This document shows positions 44,285 through 51,470 of a DNA stretch of 64,000 bases, piece after piece. The notes beneath the pieces were generated by a model. The model did no database searches and was not told the origin of the DNA. It saw only the letters and a program-made list of their open reading frames with translations. Source of the stretch: Polynucleobacter sp. JS-JIR-II-50 (GTDB lineage Bacteria > Pseudomonadota > Gammaproteobacteria > Burkholderiales > Burkholderiaceae); NCBI RefSeq assembly GCF_018687895.1, contig NZ_CP061307.1, positions 1,509,948 through 1,573,947 of the forward strand, read 5' to 3'. Made by a program: the position numbers and the translations under genes. How positions within the stretch are numbered: position 1 is the first letter of the stretch; the number at the start of each line of letters is the position of its first letter.

Positions 44285-45070
44285 ATGGCAAATAAAACTG
44301 TAACCATCGATAACAAAAAATTGAGCTTGGATATCTCCGGCTCTGGCAAACCCATTGTGTTGTTTCACTCTCTATTGGCTGACAGTAGTTCATTCGCACC
44401 ATTGGCAGCAGACTTGGTTAAAACCCATCAAGTGATCTCGCTTAACCTGCCTGGGTTTGAAGGCTCTGACTTCGTGGGCGGAGATCTAAATACGATTGCT
44501 GCTCACATTGCTAAAGCTATCGAATCCCTACACCTTTCTGAAAAGCCCATCTTCTTAGGCAATGGTTACGGCGGCTTCATCGCTTTGATCACTAGCATTC
44601 GTCACCCACAACTAGCCTCACGCTTGGTGCTGGCTGATTGTGGCGCCATGTTCTCCGAACCTGGTCGCGCTGCTTTCCGAGGAATGTCTAATGCTGCTAA
44701 AGAGAAGGGTTTAGAGGCCATTGCTGATGTTGCGATGCGCCGCTTGTTTGCCCCTGAGTTCCAAGAGCAAAATCCAACCCTCGTTGCCGAAAGAAAGAAA
44801 CGTTTCTTGAGTCTTGATACTGAAACTTTCCATGGTGCCTGCGCCGCTTTGGCTGGCTTGGATATTCGTGATCAACTATCTAATGTGACTCAACCAGTGT
44901 TGGTGCTCGTGGGAGAGCTTGATGAAGCAACTCCTTCAGCCATGTCTGTAGAACTTCATGCTGGCTTGCCAAATGCCACTTTGAACATCTTGCCTGGCTT
45001 GGCACACGTTCCTCAGTTGCAAGCTCCAGCAGTATTTATGAGCGCTATCCGCGACTTCATTAACGCCTAA
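44285..45070 (+). CDS. Alpha/beta-hydrolase-fold protein lacking the nucleophile serine
   Basis: 261 residues with the alpha/beta hydrolase layout: oxyanion strand PIVLFHSLLADSSSFAPLAA, elbow LGNGYGG at 91-97, acid in VGELDEATPS and histidine in LAHVPQLQAP. The position that is Ser in active enzymes (G-x-S-x-G) is glycine 94 here (GGT codon), while the acid and His remain. It is therefore either non-hydrolytic, or uses another mechanism as some cofactor-free dioxygenases and synthases of this fold do. Third gene in the GntR-ALDH operon, 39 bases after the dehydrogenase. Confidence 0.75.
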   Translation: MANKTVTIDNKKLSLDISGSGKPIVLFHSLLADSSSFAPLAADLVKTHQVISLNLPGFEGSDFVGGDLNTIAAHIAKAIESLHLSEKPIFLGNGYGGFIALITSIRHPQLASRLVLADCGAMFSEPGRAAFRGMSNAAKEKGLEAIADVAMRRLFAPEFQEQNPTLVAERKKRFLSLDTETFHGACAALAGLDIRDQLSNVTQPVLVLVGELDEATPSAMSVELHAGLPNATLNILPGLAHVPQLQAPAVFMSAIRDFINA

Positions 45071-45072
45071 TC

Positions 45073-45744
45073 ATGAGCGTAACCCTTTATGGATTCTGGC
45101 GCTCCCTAGCTGCTTATCGCGTTAGGGCTGCCCTAAACCTAAAGGGAGTTCCTTTTGAAGAGGTGTCTATTAATTTAGCTGGTGGTGAACAATTTGGTGA
45201 AGCCTATAGTTCGCTCAACCCACAACACGTGGTTCCTCTGCTCAAGCATAACGGTCATGAAATCATTCAATCGCTAGCTATTCTGGAGTACGTAGAAGAT
45301 ATTTGGCCAAGTCCAAAACTAATTCCCAGCAAACCCATCGATAAGGCAGAAGTGAAGGCGCTTGCTTTAATTACTATTGCCGATACTCACCCACTGATTG
45401 TTCCTAGAGTCAGAAACTTCCTGAATAAAGAGTGGGGTCTTGATGAAACCGCCCAAACAAAATGGGCGCAACATTGGTTTACTAAAGGCAACGAAGCAAT
45501 AGAAAGCACTTTAATCAAGTTAGGCAAATCTAAAACCTATTCATTCGGTGATGAAGTGACGATTGCTGATATTGCTTTAGCTTCACATGTGATTGGTGCA
45601 AAACTATTTAATGTGGATATGAGCGCTGCCCCTACCCTCAATAGCATCTTTGAAAACTGCATGAAGATTCCGAGCTTCGCAAATGCACACCCCCTCAAGC
45701 AGCCAGGCGCTCCTGAGCCAAAACTATTCACAAAGCCCCGTTAA
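45073..45744 (+). CDS. Zeta-class-like glutathione S-transferase (maleylacetoacetate isomerase-like)
   Basis: 223 residues. The N-terminal thioredoxin fold has YGFWRSLAAYRVRAALNLKG, matching the zeta-class SSCxWRVRIALxxKG motif except that the cysteine is replaced by alanine. The GSH-binding strand is NPQHVVPLLKHNG with the IIQSLAILEYVED turn. The C-terminal helical domain has DTHPLIVPRVRNF and the VTIADIALASHVIG N-cap. Members isomerise maleylacetoacetate or maleylpyruvate; the changed motif makes the reaction uncertain. Last gene of the operon; its end overlaps the convergent small gene by about 20 bases. Confidence 0.8.
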   Translation: MSVTLYGFWRSLAAYRVRAALNLKGVPFEEVSINLAGGEQFGEAYSSLNPQHVVPLLKHNGHEIIQSLAILEYVEDIWPSPKLIPSKPIDKAEVKALALITIADTHPLIVPRVRNFLNKEWGLDETAQTKWAQHWFTKGNEAIESTLIKLGKSKTYSFGDEVTIADIALASHVIGAKLFNVDMSAAPTLNSIFENCMKIPSFANAHPLKQPGAPEPKLFTKPR

Positions 45745-46125
45745 GAGCAACCCTCCAGAAAAGAAACCAAATGGTTTCTTTTTCCCTTTTACAAATTCAT
45801 CGATATTTAAGTAATCAACGAAGGCTCCGTTATTGCCTGCAGCATTTTGCTCCCAAAGGACCTTATAGGAACCTTTCCCATTACCCGATGCAAGCACTTT
45901 AGGAGTGCTGAGGGCGTCCATGACGTCCCCAATCACCTCACCAGTACCCTTGATCACAGTAAATTTCTCCCCGACCCTTGGGCTATCTCGCAATACATCT
46001 AGAGAACCATCTGCCTTAATGTAGGCATCGCTCATTACCTGGCACTGATAAAAATGCGAATCGGCATAGGCTTGCAATGGAGCGAATACTGCAGCCATAA
46101 AAAATAGAGTGGTTAAGCGATTCAT
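45724..46125 (-). CDS. Secreted protein of unknown function
   Basis: 133 residues from the ATG at 46125 (MNRLTTLFFMAAVFAPLQAY), which gives a clean signal peptide ending near AYADS; the frame is open to 46152 but would add nine polar residues before it. The mature part is about 110 residues with FYQCQVMSDAYIKADGSLDV and a second cysteine at the very end (LTGLCE), which could form a disulfide. No family recognised. Convergent with the GST gene and overlapping its stop. Confidence 0.6.
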   Translation of the reverse strand: MNRLTTLFFMAAVFAPLQAYADSHFYQCQVMSDAYIKADGSLDVLRDSPRVGEKFTVIKGTGEVIGDVMDALSTPKVLASGNGKGSYKVLWEQNAAGNNGAFVDYLNIDEFVKGKKKPFGFFSGGLLLTGLCE

Positions 46126-46198
46126 GGTTTTATCTTTTGGCGACTGTTTCAAAATGAAAATTTGATGCGAATAGTTACACTCAGTCTACTAGAAATAC

Positions 46199-46222
46199 AA
46201 AAGCCACCCCTGGGTGGCTTTT
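46199..46222. terminator. Bidirectional hairpin terminator
   Basis: AAAAGCCACC (46199-46208) pairs perfectly with GGTGGCTTTT (46213-46222) around a 4-base loop. T-rich sequence follows on both strands. It ends the minus-strand ArsR-like operon. Confidence 0.8.
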
Positions 46223-46259
46223 GTATTTTAGCTATATCAATCTTCGGGCTGAGCCGCCC

Positions 46260-46601
46260 TTAATGTAGGCGCTCAGCCGAGGGAAGACTGAGGGGCGCAG
46301 GACCGCCTATTAATAGCTCATTGCTACTGAGCCCTGAAGCAAATAGTTGTGCCAGCTCATGGGGAATGTTTTCGTTGGCGCAATAAATTCCTCTTTGGCA
46401 ACCAAACTTTAGAACAATCAACCCAACAGCCGTAAGCCTCTTTAAATGAAAATCTAGCGTCCCTGAGTCCACGCCAAATTTATCAATGATTTCTTTTGGT
46501 CTCACCCCTACTTTTCCGGAGCGATAGATGGACATGAACACCTTAAATCTAGTCTCGTGACCCAGAGCTTCAAAAATCGGCAGATATAGGGAGATTTCCA
46601 T
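46260..46601 (-). CDS. ArsR-like winged-helix regulator
   Basis: 113 residues from the ATG at 46601; a TTG at 46640 would add 13. The N-terminal half is a winged HTH of ArsR type: YLPIFEALGHETRFKVFMSI, then RPKEIIDKFGVDSGTLDFHL recognition helix and KRLTAVGLIVLKFGCQRGIY wing. No standard metal-binding cysteine motif is seen; a single Cys lies in the wing and one just after. It follows the small anchored-protein gene closely, and the pair's promoter carries one copy of the local 18-bp dyad. Target unknown. Confidence 0.72.
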   Translation of the reverse strand: MEISLYLPIFEALGHETRFKVFMSIYRSGKVGVRPKEIIDKFGVDSGTLDFHLKRLTAVGLIVLKFGCQRGIYCANENIPHELAQLFASGLSSNELLIGGPAPLSLPSAERLH

Positions 46602-46645
46602 GAGTTGATCTTCAAATATTGAGAGCGAAGATTGGATCAAATGAA

Positions 46646-46972
46646 TTAGTTGGATGTCCCAGTGGTGTAATCCAAAATGGGCTGTGCTTGACCACGAAAA
46701 TCACGCATCGCAATCTCGTGAACTGAATCGCTGACCTCCAATACCTCTTCCCTTATTTCATACTTAATGAGACGGATTTCTTCGGACAAGCTTTCAGACT
46801 TGGGATCCAAATAGGTCGGAATCTGATGTGGGTTGTTTGGATTGGCGCGAACAGAGCCATCCCCGCCCAATTGAATGTTCGTTGCGGCGATTGCCACAGA
46901 ACCAAATACGAGCAATACAAGCATCAACAAAGCAACGAGCTGGTGGCGACCAAAAATAGAAGTTGATGACAT
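46646..46972 (-). CDS. Small membrane-anchored or secreted protein, unknown
   Basis: 108 residues: a hydrophobic segment at about 10-30 (LVALLMLVLLVFGSVAIAAT) acting as signal or anchor, then a polar domain with an acidic helix (SLSEEIRLIKYEIREEVLEV) suitable for a coiled coil. No family recognised. Encoded immediately upstream of the ArsR-like gene and divergent from the response regulator; both promoters carry copies of the same dyad, so it is probably part of that local regulon. Confidence 0.6.
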   Translation of the reverse strand: MSSTSIFGRHQLVALLMLVLLVFGSVAIAATNIQLGGDGSVRANPNNPHQIPTYLDPKSESLSEEIRLIKYEIREEVLEVSDSVHEIAMRDFRGQAQPILDYTTGTSN

Positions 46973-47030
46973 GATGGATCTCCGAAAAATTGAACTTGAA
47001 CCATCCTAAGAGCGCTACCCTCTCTTAGCT

Positions 47031-47048
47031 ATAGCACTTTAGCTCTAG
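47031..47048 (-). promoter_or_regulatory. 18-bp dyad site E (minus orientation)
   Basis: The minus strand reads CTAGAGCTAAAGTGCTAT, fitting the shared pattern CTA-N3-CT-N2-AG-N3-TA. It lies 59 bases upstream of the small anchored-protein gene at 46972. Confidence 0.6.
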
Positions 47049-47133
47049 TCACTGAACTGACATATGCGCCCGCAACTTAAAGTTTAGGAAAACCCTTAAA
47101 TTAGCGAGCTAAACAGGGCTTAGCAAAAGATTA

Positions 47134-47147
47134 TTGATCTTGGTCAA
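47134..47147. promoter_or_regulatory. FNR/ANR-type box
   Basis: TTGATCTTGGTCAA, one mismatch from the TTGAT-N4-ATCAA consensus of FNR-type oxygen regulators. It is 9 bases before dyad site A and about 100 bases before the response-regulator start. Confidence 0.6.
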
Positions 47148-47155
47148 GCGTTTAT

Positions 47156-47173
47156 ATAGAGCTAAAGTACTAG
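47156..47173 (+). promoter_or_regulatory. 18-bp dyad site A
   Basis: ATAGAGCTAAAGTACTAG; 16 of 18 bases match the sites at 50477 and 50750. Upstream of the response regulator/kinase operon and downstream of an FNR-type box. It might also include the -10 region of the promoter. Confidence 0.6.
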
Positions 47174-47248
47174 AAATAGAAAGATGATGGATGCAATAAT
47201 CATTCTAGATAAAAACACACCTCAAATAGGCCGAGAATAAGGGTCGCC

Positions 47249-47842
47249 ATGCATTCTGTTTCACTATTAATCGTTGACGATCATCCAGTTTATCGGGATG
47301 CACTTCACCAGTTTCTTACTAGAAAATTCTTTTCCTGCGGAACACAAGTTTTTTCAGCAAACTCGATTAAAGAGGGCTTGAATATAGTACGCTCCAAAAA
47401 GTCAAGCTGGGTCATTCTTTTAGACTTGCTCATACCGGATTCTGAAAATCAGCTGTTTGGCATTCAAGAATTTAAAAAATGTGATGACGTTATTGCTATT
47501 GCTGCAATTTCCGGGCTTGAAAAGGAAAGTTTGGCGCAAGAGTGTATTGAAGCGGGTTGCAGCATTTTTATACCAAAGAGCAGTGACACCTCATTTATTT
47601 ACCAAAGTCTTTGCGATTTAATGGGCCTCAGTTCCAATGAGTCTAAGCCCACTCCGCTCACCGACAGGCAAAAACAAATCCTTAACCATATATCGAATGG
47701 CGACTCCAACAAAATGATCGCCTACTCACTCAATATCAGCGAACAGACTGTTAAGGTGCATTTGGGTGAGATCTTTAAAAAGATGCAAGTGTTTAATCGC
47801 ACTCAAGCCGTAATAAAAGCAAAAGAAAACGGCTGGGTGTAA
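47249..47842 (+). CDS. LuxR/NarL-type response regulator
   Basis: 197 residues. The receiver domain has acidic residues D10-D11 (LLIVDDHPVYRDAL), the phosphoacceptor at D59 (WVILLDLLIPDSE), and a lysine in FIPKSSD. The C-terminal LuxR HTH is PLTDRQKQILNHISNGDSNK followed by ISEQTVKVHLGEIFKKMQ. Three bases before the hybrid kinase gene, so the two form an operon. It is the natural candidate to bind the repeated 18-bp dyad seen in the neighbouring promoters. Confidence 0.92.
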   Translation: MHSVSLLIVDDHPVYRDALHQFLTRKFFSCGTQVFSANSIKEGLNIVRSKKSSWVILLDLLIPDSENQLFGIQEFKKCDDVIAIAAISGLEKESLAQECIEAGCSIFIPKSSDTSFIYQSLCDLMGLSSNESKPTPLTDRQKQILNHISNGDSNKMIAYSLNISEQTVKVHLGEIFKKMQVFNRTQAVIKAKENGWV

Positions 47843-47845
47843 GAC

Positions 47846-49603
47846 ATGGATCTCTTCTCTATAGAGGACAACAAAGATTTGTTGTTAGAAGAAAAGTATA
47901 GGTTTCTTGAAACTGCCTCGCGGACCAACACTGCAGGCACAGTTATTGGGCCACTATTTACCGGAATTTTGATTTTTCAGGAGACCCCCCCGGTCAATCT
48001 TGCCATCTGGTTAGTGGCAATGATCACATGCGTAGTGTTTAGAGCCTACATGATCTTTACAAGGAATAAAGATCCAAAACTAACAACCAAGCAAAAAATA
48101 TTCAACTTAAATCTGGGTGTCGTATCAGTAACGGCCTGCTGGGGACTTGGGTGGCTAATGATTGCAACTGTTTTACCATTTAGCCTGCAATGCATCTATT
48201 TATTGATGAGCTCTACAGCGGTGTTCGTAGGTTTATATGGCTACTCTGTTCATCGATCAACGGTTCTATGCTTTGCACTTCCGATCTTCAGCTGCCAGTT
48301 TCTCGCCTCCATTCTCCCTCCAGTGATGTTCCCATGGCCCATCCAATTGGGTAACTTTGCATTCTTTCTTTACACCATTAAGATGGCTTCCTATTTTTCG
48401 AAGTCTTGGATACAAACAGTCAGCTTACAAATTCAGAACCAGTCTCTGAATAAGGAGCTTGAATACGAGCGCAATATTGCGATTGCAGCAAACATTGCCA
48501 AATCAAAGTTTATTGCCACCGCCAGCCATGACTTAAGACAGCCGCTCCATGCTGTCAACATTTATCTAGACTTATTCGAGCCTAATAAGCTCAACCAAAA
48601 AGAAAAAATTAATTTTCTTCAGATTAAAAAAAGTATCCAGACTCTTAACTCCATGTTTAAGTCCCTATTGGATTTAAGCAAACTCGATGCAGGCACCTCC
48701 AATAAGCTCGAAAAGCCATTTGAGCTTATCGAGCTAGTTGGCTTTTTATCCAACACCTTTACTCCAATTGCAGCAAGTAAAGATTTAATACTCCAGTTTG
48801 ATTTTTTGAATATGGGTGTACATGGGGATAAGTTTTTGCTGCAGCAACTACTTGGTAACTTAATATCGAATGCAATTCAATATACTGCATCAGGATCCGT
48901 TCGGGTTAATCTAATCTCAAAGAACGACTGTTTACACGTTACGATTGAAGATACAGGCTATGGAATCGACTCATCCCTGCTAGATAAAATTTTTGATGAA
49001 TTTTTTAGAGTAGACAGCACTCGCAATATGCACGATGGACTCGGGTTGGGCCTTTCTATAGTCAAAAGACTATGTGTAATTTCTAATACGGATCTTTCCG
49101 TGAAATCTACACTAGGATCGGGCACCACATTTAGCATTCAAACACCCTACTCGACCACCGCCCTACCAGACCATATTGAAATATTAGCTGATGATTTATT
49201 GCAACAAAACTTTGGATCACAAGATAATCTTTTAGAAGCAAAAACGATTGCGATATTTGAAGATGATCACACTATTTTTGATGCCTATAAACAAGCCTTG
49301 AATCAAAATGGATTCAAAGTTCTTTCTCTCTCTGAAAATAGCCAAGAGTTAATGAGTCAGCTGGCAAATATTAATCATATTGATTGTATTTTGAGTGATT
49401 ACCGCCTTGAAACAACGACTGGAGATCTCATTATTCAGCAGCTCCGCGATAGTTTTGGCGTAGAAATTCCTGCCATTATTATTACTGCCGATACCTCTCC
49501 TCAGCATATTCAATTATTTAAAGAATTAAGCATTGACATGCTGTATAAGCCTATTGGTTACAACGAAATTGTTAATGCAATCACAATGCTTTTAAAAAAA
49601 TAA
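47846..49603 (+). CDS. Hybrid sensor histidine kinase with C-terminal receiver
   Basis: 585 residues. The N-terminal ~190 residues contain about six membrane helices and no large periplasmic domain, so the signal is probably sensed in the membrane. The HisKA motif is ASHDLRQPLHAVNIYLDLF, with the phospho-His at 228. The HATPase domain shows the N box (LLGNLISNAIQYTASG), IEDTGYGID and GLGLGLSIVKRL. A receiver domain follows (IAIFEDDHTIFDAYKQAL, with DCILSDYRLETTTG containing the phospho-Asp). It likely phosphorylates the LuxR-type regulator encoded just upstream; the receiver may tune that activity. Confidence 0.92.
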   Translation: MDLFSIEDNKDLLLEEKYRFLETASRTNTAGTVIGPLFTGILIFQETPPVNLAIWLVAMITCVVFRAYMIFTRNKDPKLTTKQKIFNLNLGVVSVTACWGLGWLMIATVLPFSLQCIYLLMSSTAVFVGLYGYSVHRSTVLCFALPIFSCQFLASILPPVMFPWPIQLGNFAFFLYTIKMASYFSKSWIQTVSLQIQNQSLNKELEYERNIAIAANIAKSKFIATASHDLRQPLHAVNIYLDLFEPNKLNQKEKINFLQIKKSIQTLNSMFKSLLDLSKLDAGTSNKLEKPFELIELVGFLSNTFTPIAASKDLILQFDFLNMGVHGDKFLLQQLLGNLISNAIQYTASGSVRVNLISKNDCLHVTIEDTGYGIDSSLLDKIFDEFFRVDSTRNMHDGLGLGLSIVKRLCVISNTDLSVKSTLGSGTTFSIQTPYSTTALPDHIEILADDLLQQNFGSQDNLLEAKTIAIFEDDHTIFDAYKQALNQNGFKVLSLSENSQELMSQLANINHIDCILSDYRLETTTGDLIIQQLRDSFGVEIPAIIITADTSPQHIQLFKELSIDMLYKPIGYNEIVNAITMLLKK

Positions 49604-49624
49604 TATTAATTCCAGGAGACAACA

Positions 49625-50329
49625 ATGCCAAACATTAAATTTCATCATATTGCAGCCCTACTGATCACACTATTTTCATTCAATGCTTATGCTGACTCTC
49701 CTCTTAATCCATGGGTAGGGGCCTATGGTCAAGTGGGCCTCATTGGCTACGAGAGTTATATTCCGAAAAGTACTAGCGGTACAACGTCCGTTGGAAATTA
49801 CACATTTCCCAATACAGCAACTGCAAATCATGCAAATGGTCCTGCTGCAAATATAGGGATAGGTTATAACTTTGGCATTAGCGAAAACTATATTTTAGGA
49901 ATTGGAGCAGCTTTATACCCTGGTCACTCAAGGTCAGTGGGCACAACGCTAGTGACAACTACGCCTAGCGGTGCATCTGTAAAATATGGCACATACGATG
50001 TTTCCAACATTTTTAGCTTTTCCTTACTGCCTGGCTATGTAATTAATAAATCTCATTTAATCTATGCAAAGATAGGTTACGCTGGGTCTACGCTCAATGC
50101 CAACTCCCCCGGTAACTATCCCCAACAATCCACTCGAGTCAATGGAACGGTTTACGGACTGGGATATAAGCAATTGATCACCGAATCCATTTACTTTTTT
50201 GGTGAAGGCAACTACGCCGTGAATCGAGCAAAGGCAGTTACCGTTGTAACGGATAGCGGCGCTATCGTTAAATCTACAGCTGATGCGACTGGATACGATT
50301 TTGTCTTTGGAGTTGGTTACCACTTCTAG
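49625..50329 (+). CDS. Outer-membrane beta-barrel protein
   Basis: 234 residues: signal peptide (IAALLITLFSFNAYADS), then alternating strands ending with FVFGVGYHF, whose final aromatic residue is typical of outer-membrane barrels. Segments such as PAANIGIGYNFGISENYILG and VNGTVYGLGYKQLI resemble small 8-strand OmpA/OmpW-like porins. A strong CAGGAGA ribosome site, 21 bases after the kinase gene, suggests co-transcription with the two-component system. Function unknown; it could be an output or sensing partner. Confidence 0.78.
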   Translation: MPNIKFHHIAALLITLFSFNAYADSPLNPWVGAYGQVGLIGYESYIPKSTSGTTSVGNYTFPNTATANHANGPAANIGIGYNFGISENYILGIGAALYPGHSRSVGTTLVTTTPSGASVKYGTYDVSNIFSFSLLPGYVINKSHLIYAKIGYAGSTLNANSPGNYPQQSTRVNGTVYGLGYKQLITESIYFFGEGNYAVNRAKAVTVVTDSGAIVKSTADATGYDFVFGVGYHF

Positions 50330-50351
50330 AGTCCAACTGACTGACGAAAAA

Positions 50352-50371
50352 AACCACCCCGAAGGGTGGTT
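50352..50371 (-). terminator. Hairpin terminator (minus direction)
   Basis: AACCACCC (50352-50359) pairs with GGGTGGTT (50364-50371) with a 4-base loop. On the minus strand a run of seven T follows, so it ends the transcript of the small gene at 50491. The plus direction has no good T run. Confidence 0.7.
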
Positions 50372-50449
50372 ATCAATATTCAAAAGACCGTCATAGAATT
50401 TTGAATAGCTACTGGAACTCTTTTATAAATGCGATCGTTATGATGAATC

Positions 50450-50463
50450 TTGATCTAGGTCAA
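50450..50463. promoter_or_regulatory. FNR/ANR-type box
   Basis: TTGATCTAGGTCAA, one mismatch from TTGAT-N4-ATCAA. It precedes dyad site B by 13 bases, repeating the arrangement upstream of the response regulator. No plus-strand protein gene follows closely, so it may drive a small RNA or a longer leader. Confidence 0.6.
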
Positions 50464-50476
50464 TAATTCACTAGCG

Positions 50477-50494
50477 CTAGAGCTAAAGTATTAG
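50477..50494 (+). promoter_or_regulatory. 18-bp dyad site B
   Basis: CTAGAGCTAAAGTATTAG, the best copy of the shared dyad. It overlaps the last codons of the minus-strand small gene at 50491. Its 16-base core is identical to that of the site at 50750. Confidence 0.6.
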
Positions 50495-50652
50495 TCTTGA
50501 ATCGCTCTAACATTACCCATTGGATCTGAGTGAACGCTCGGCACCGCTTGAGACTGATCCCCTGGATTGAGTTTATTAAATGCCATCGCGCTTGCGATAC
50601 CAATCAAGAATGCGCATACCGCCACAATTAAATTTGTACTGAGTTTTCCCAC
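50491..50652 (-). CDS. Small membrane/secreted protein of 53 residues
   Basis: Begins with GTG at 50652 preceded by GGGGAAG. The sequence starts (V)GKLSTNLIVAVCAFLIGIAS, a hydrophobic signal/anchor, followed by a polar tail MAFNKLNPGDQSQAVPSVHS. It ends shortly before the FNR box, and a strong minus-direction terminator lies 120 bases on. No family recognised. Coding is supported by the ribosome site, signal-like N-terminus and terminator. It lies within the dyad-containing cluster. Confidence 0.5.
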   Translation of the reverse strand: MGKLSTNLIVAVCAFLIGIASAMAFNKLNPGDQSQAVPSVHSDPMGNVRAIQD

Positions 50653-50863
50653 TTTACTTCCCCATATGAATTAAAAAATGAAAGCTAATTTCTTTAGCCG
50701 GGGGAATAGTAATTCATAAAACGTGACAAATTTATTAAAAACACATTTAGTAGAGCTAAAGTATTAGCAAGGAGTTAGAGACGCTAGCACTAAAGTTTTA
50801 TATCAAATTTATTACGGCCTCTTATGATGAATCATCACTCAATGATCAACAAAGGAGTCTCAA
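50653..50863. promoter_or_regulatory. Intergenic region with dyad sites C and D
   Basis: Two dyad copies: GTAGAGCTAAAGTATTAG at 50750-50767 and CTAGCACTAAAGTTTTAT at 50784-50801, 34 bp apart (about three helical turns). They lie 63-114 bases upstream of the 60-residue gene. No FNR box was seen here. Confidence 0.55.
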
Positions 50864-51046
50864 ATGAATATGAAACTAAGCTCTAGCCAAGATGAAAATC
50901 TCACAAGACTAATGAAGCATCCTCGTTTTCATGAGCTCAATCGCATTGCAGATTTAACTATCAAAGAAGAAACTCAAAACAGAGAATATTTCATTGAAAA
51001 ATTGACGCTTATGGAATTGAATTCAGTGGTTAGCGCCCTGACCTAA
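50864..51046 (+). CDS. Small 60-residue protein, unknown
   Basis: A strong AAGGAG site lies seven bases upstream. The protein is polar and helical (SSSQDENLTRLMKHPRFHEL, then RIADLTIKEETQNREYFIEK) with no signal or membrane segment. Two dyad copies precede it. No family recognised; probably a soluble regulatory or stress protein, but that is a guess. Confidence 0.6.
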   Translation: MNMKLSSSQDENLTRLMKHPRFHELNRIADLTIKEETQNREYFIEKLTLMELNSVVSALT

Positions 51047-51056
51047 GATTTTTTAA

Positions 51057-51449
51057 CTAAATTAGTTCAGATATCTCAATGAGGTTTTGATCTGGGTCGC
51101 GAACATACACAGAGTTAATTTTTTGTGTGGCCCCAGTTCGGATCACTGGGCCCTCAACAATGGGCCAAGATTCTGAATGGAGCTTTTCAATCACCTCTTG
51201 TAAAGGACGATCAGCTATAAAGCAAAGGTCGAGCGATCCAGGAGTCGGCATATTAGCCTTGGGTTCAAACTCTTTGCCTTTGATGTGTAGATTGATCTTT
51301 TGGTTGCCGAACTTAAAAGCCTTACGCTCAACTGGCGGGGTGCCCCCAATAAAAGACTCTAGCTTCATGCCAAGAACGCGTGTATAAAAATCGACGCACT
51401 CCGCTTCTTTTGCGGTTGTTAGAACCAAATGATCTAAATGGTCAATCAT
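51057..51449 (-). CDS. VOC (glyoxalase/dioxygenase) superfamily protein
   Basis: 130 residues, one VOC domain: MIDHLDHLVLTTAKEAECVD with the first metal His, KFGNQKINLHIKGKEFEPKA, DLCFIADRP, and the terminal metal Glu in DPDQNLIEISEL. Proteins of this family include glyoxalase I, lyases and fosfomycin-resistance enzymes; the C-terminal VYVRDPDQNLIEI pattern is general. It is the last gene downstream of the HMG-CoA-lyase-like and CoA-transferase genes. Substrate unknown. Confidence 0.82.
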   Translation of the reverse strand: MIDHLDHLVLTTAKEAECVDFYTRVLGMKLESFIGGTPPVERKAFKFGNQKINLHIKGKEFEPKANMPTPGSLDLCFIADRPLQEVIEKLHSESWPIVEGPVIRTGATQKINSVYVRDPDQNLIEISELI

Positions 51450-51470
51450 ACTTATCTTCTGATCTAGACT

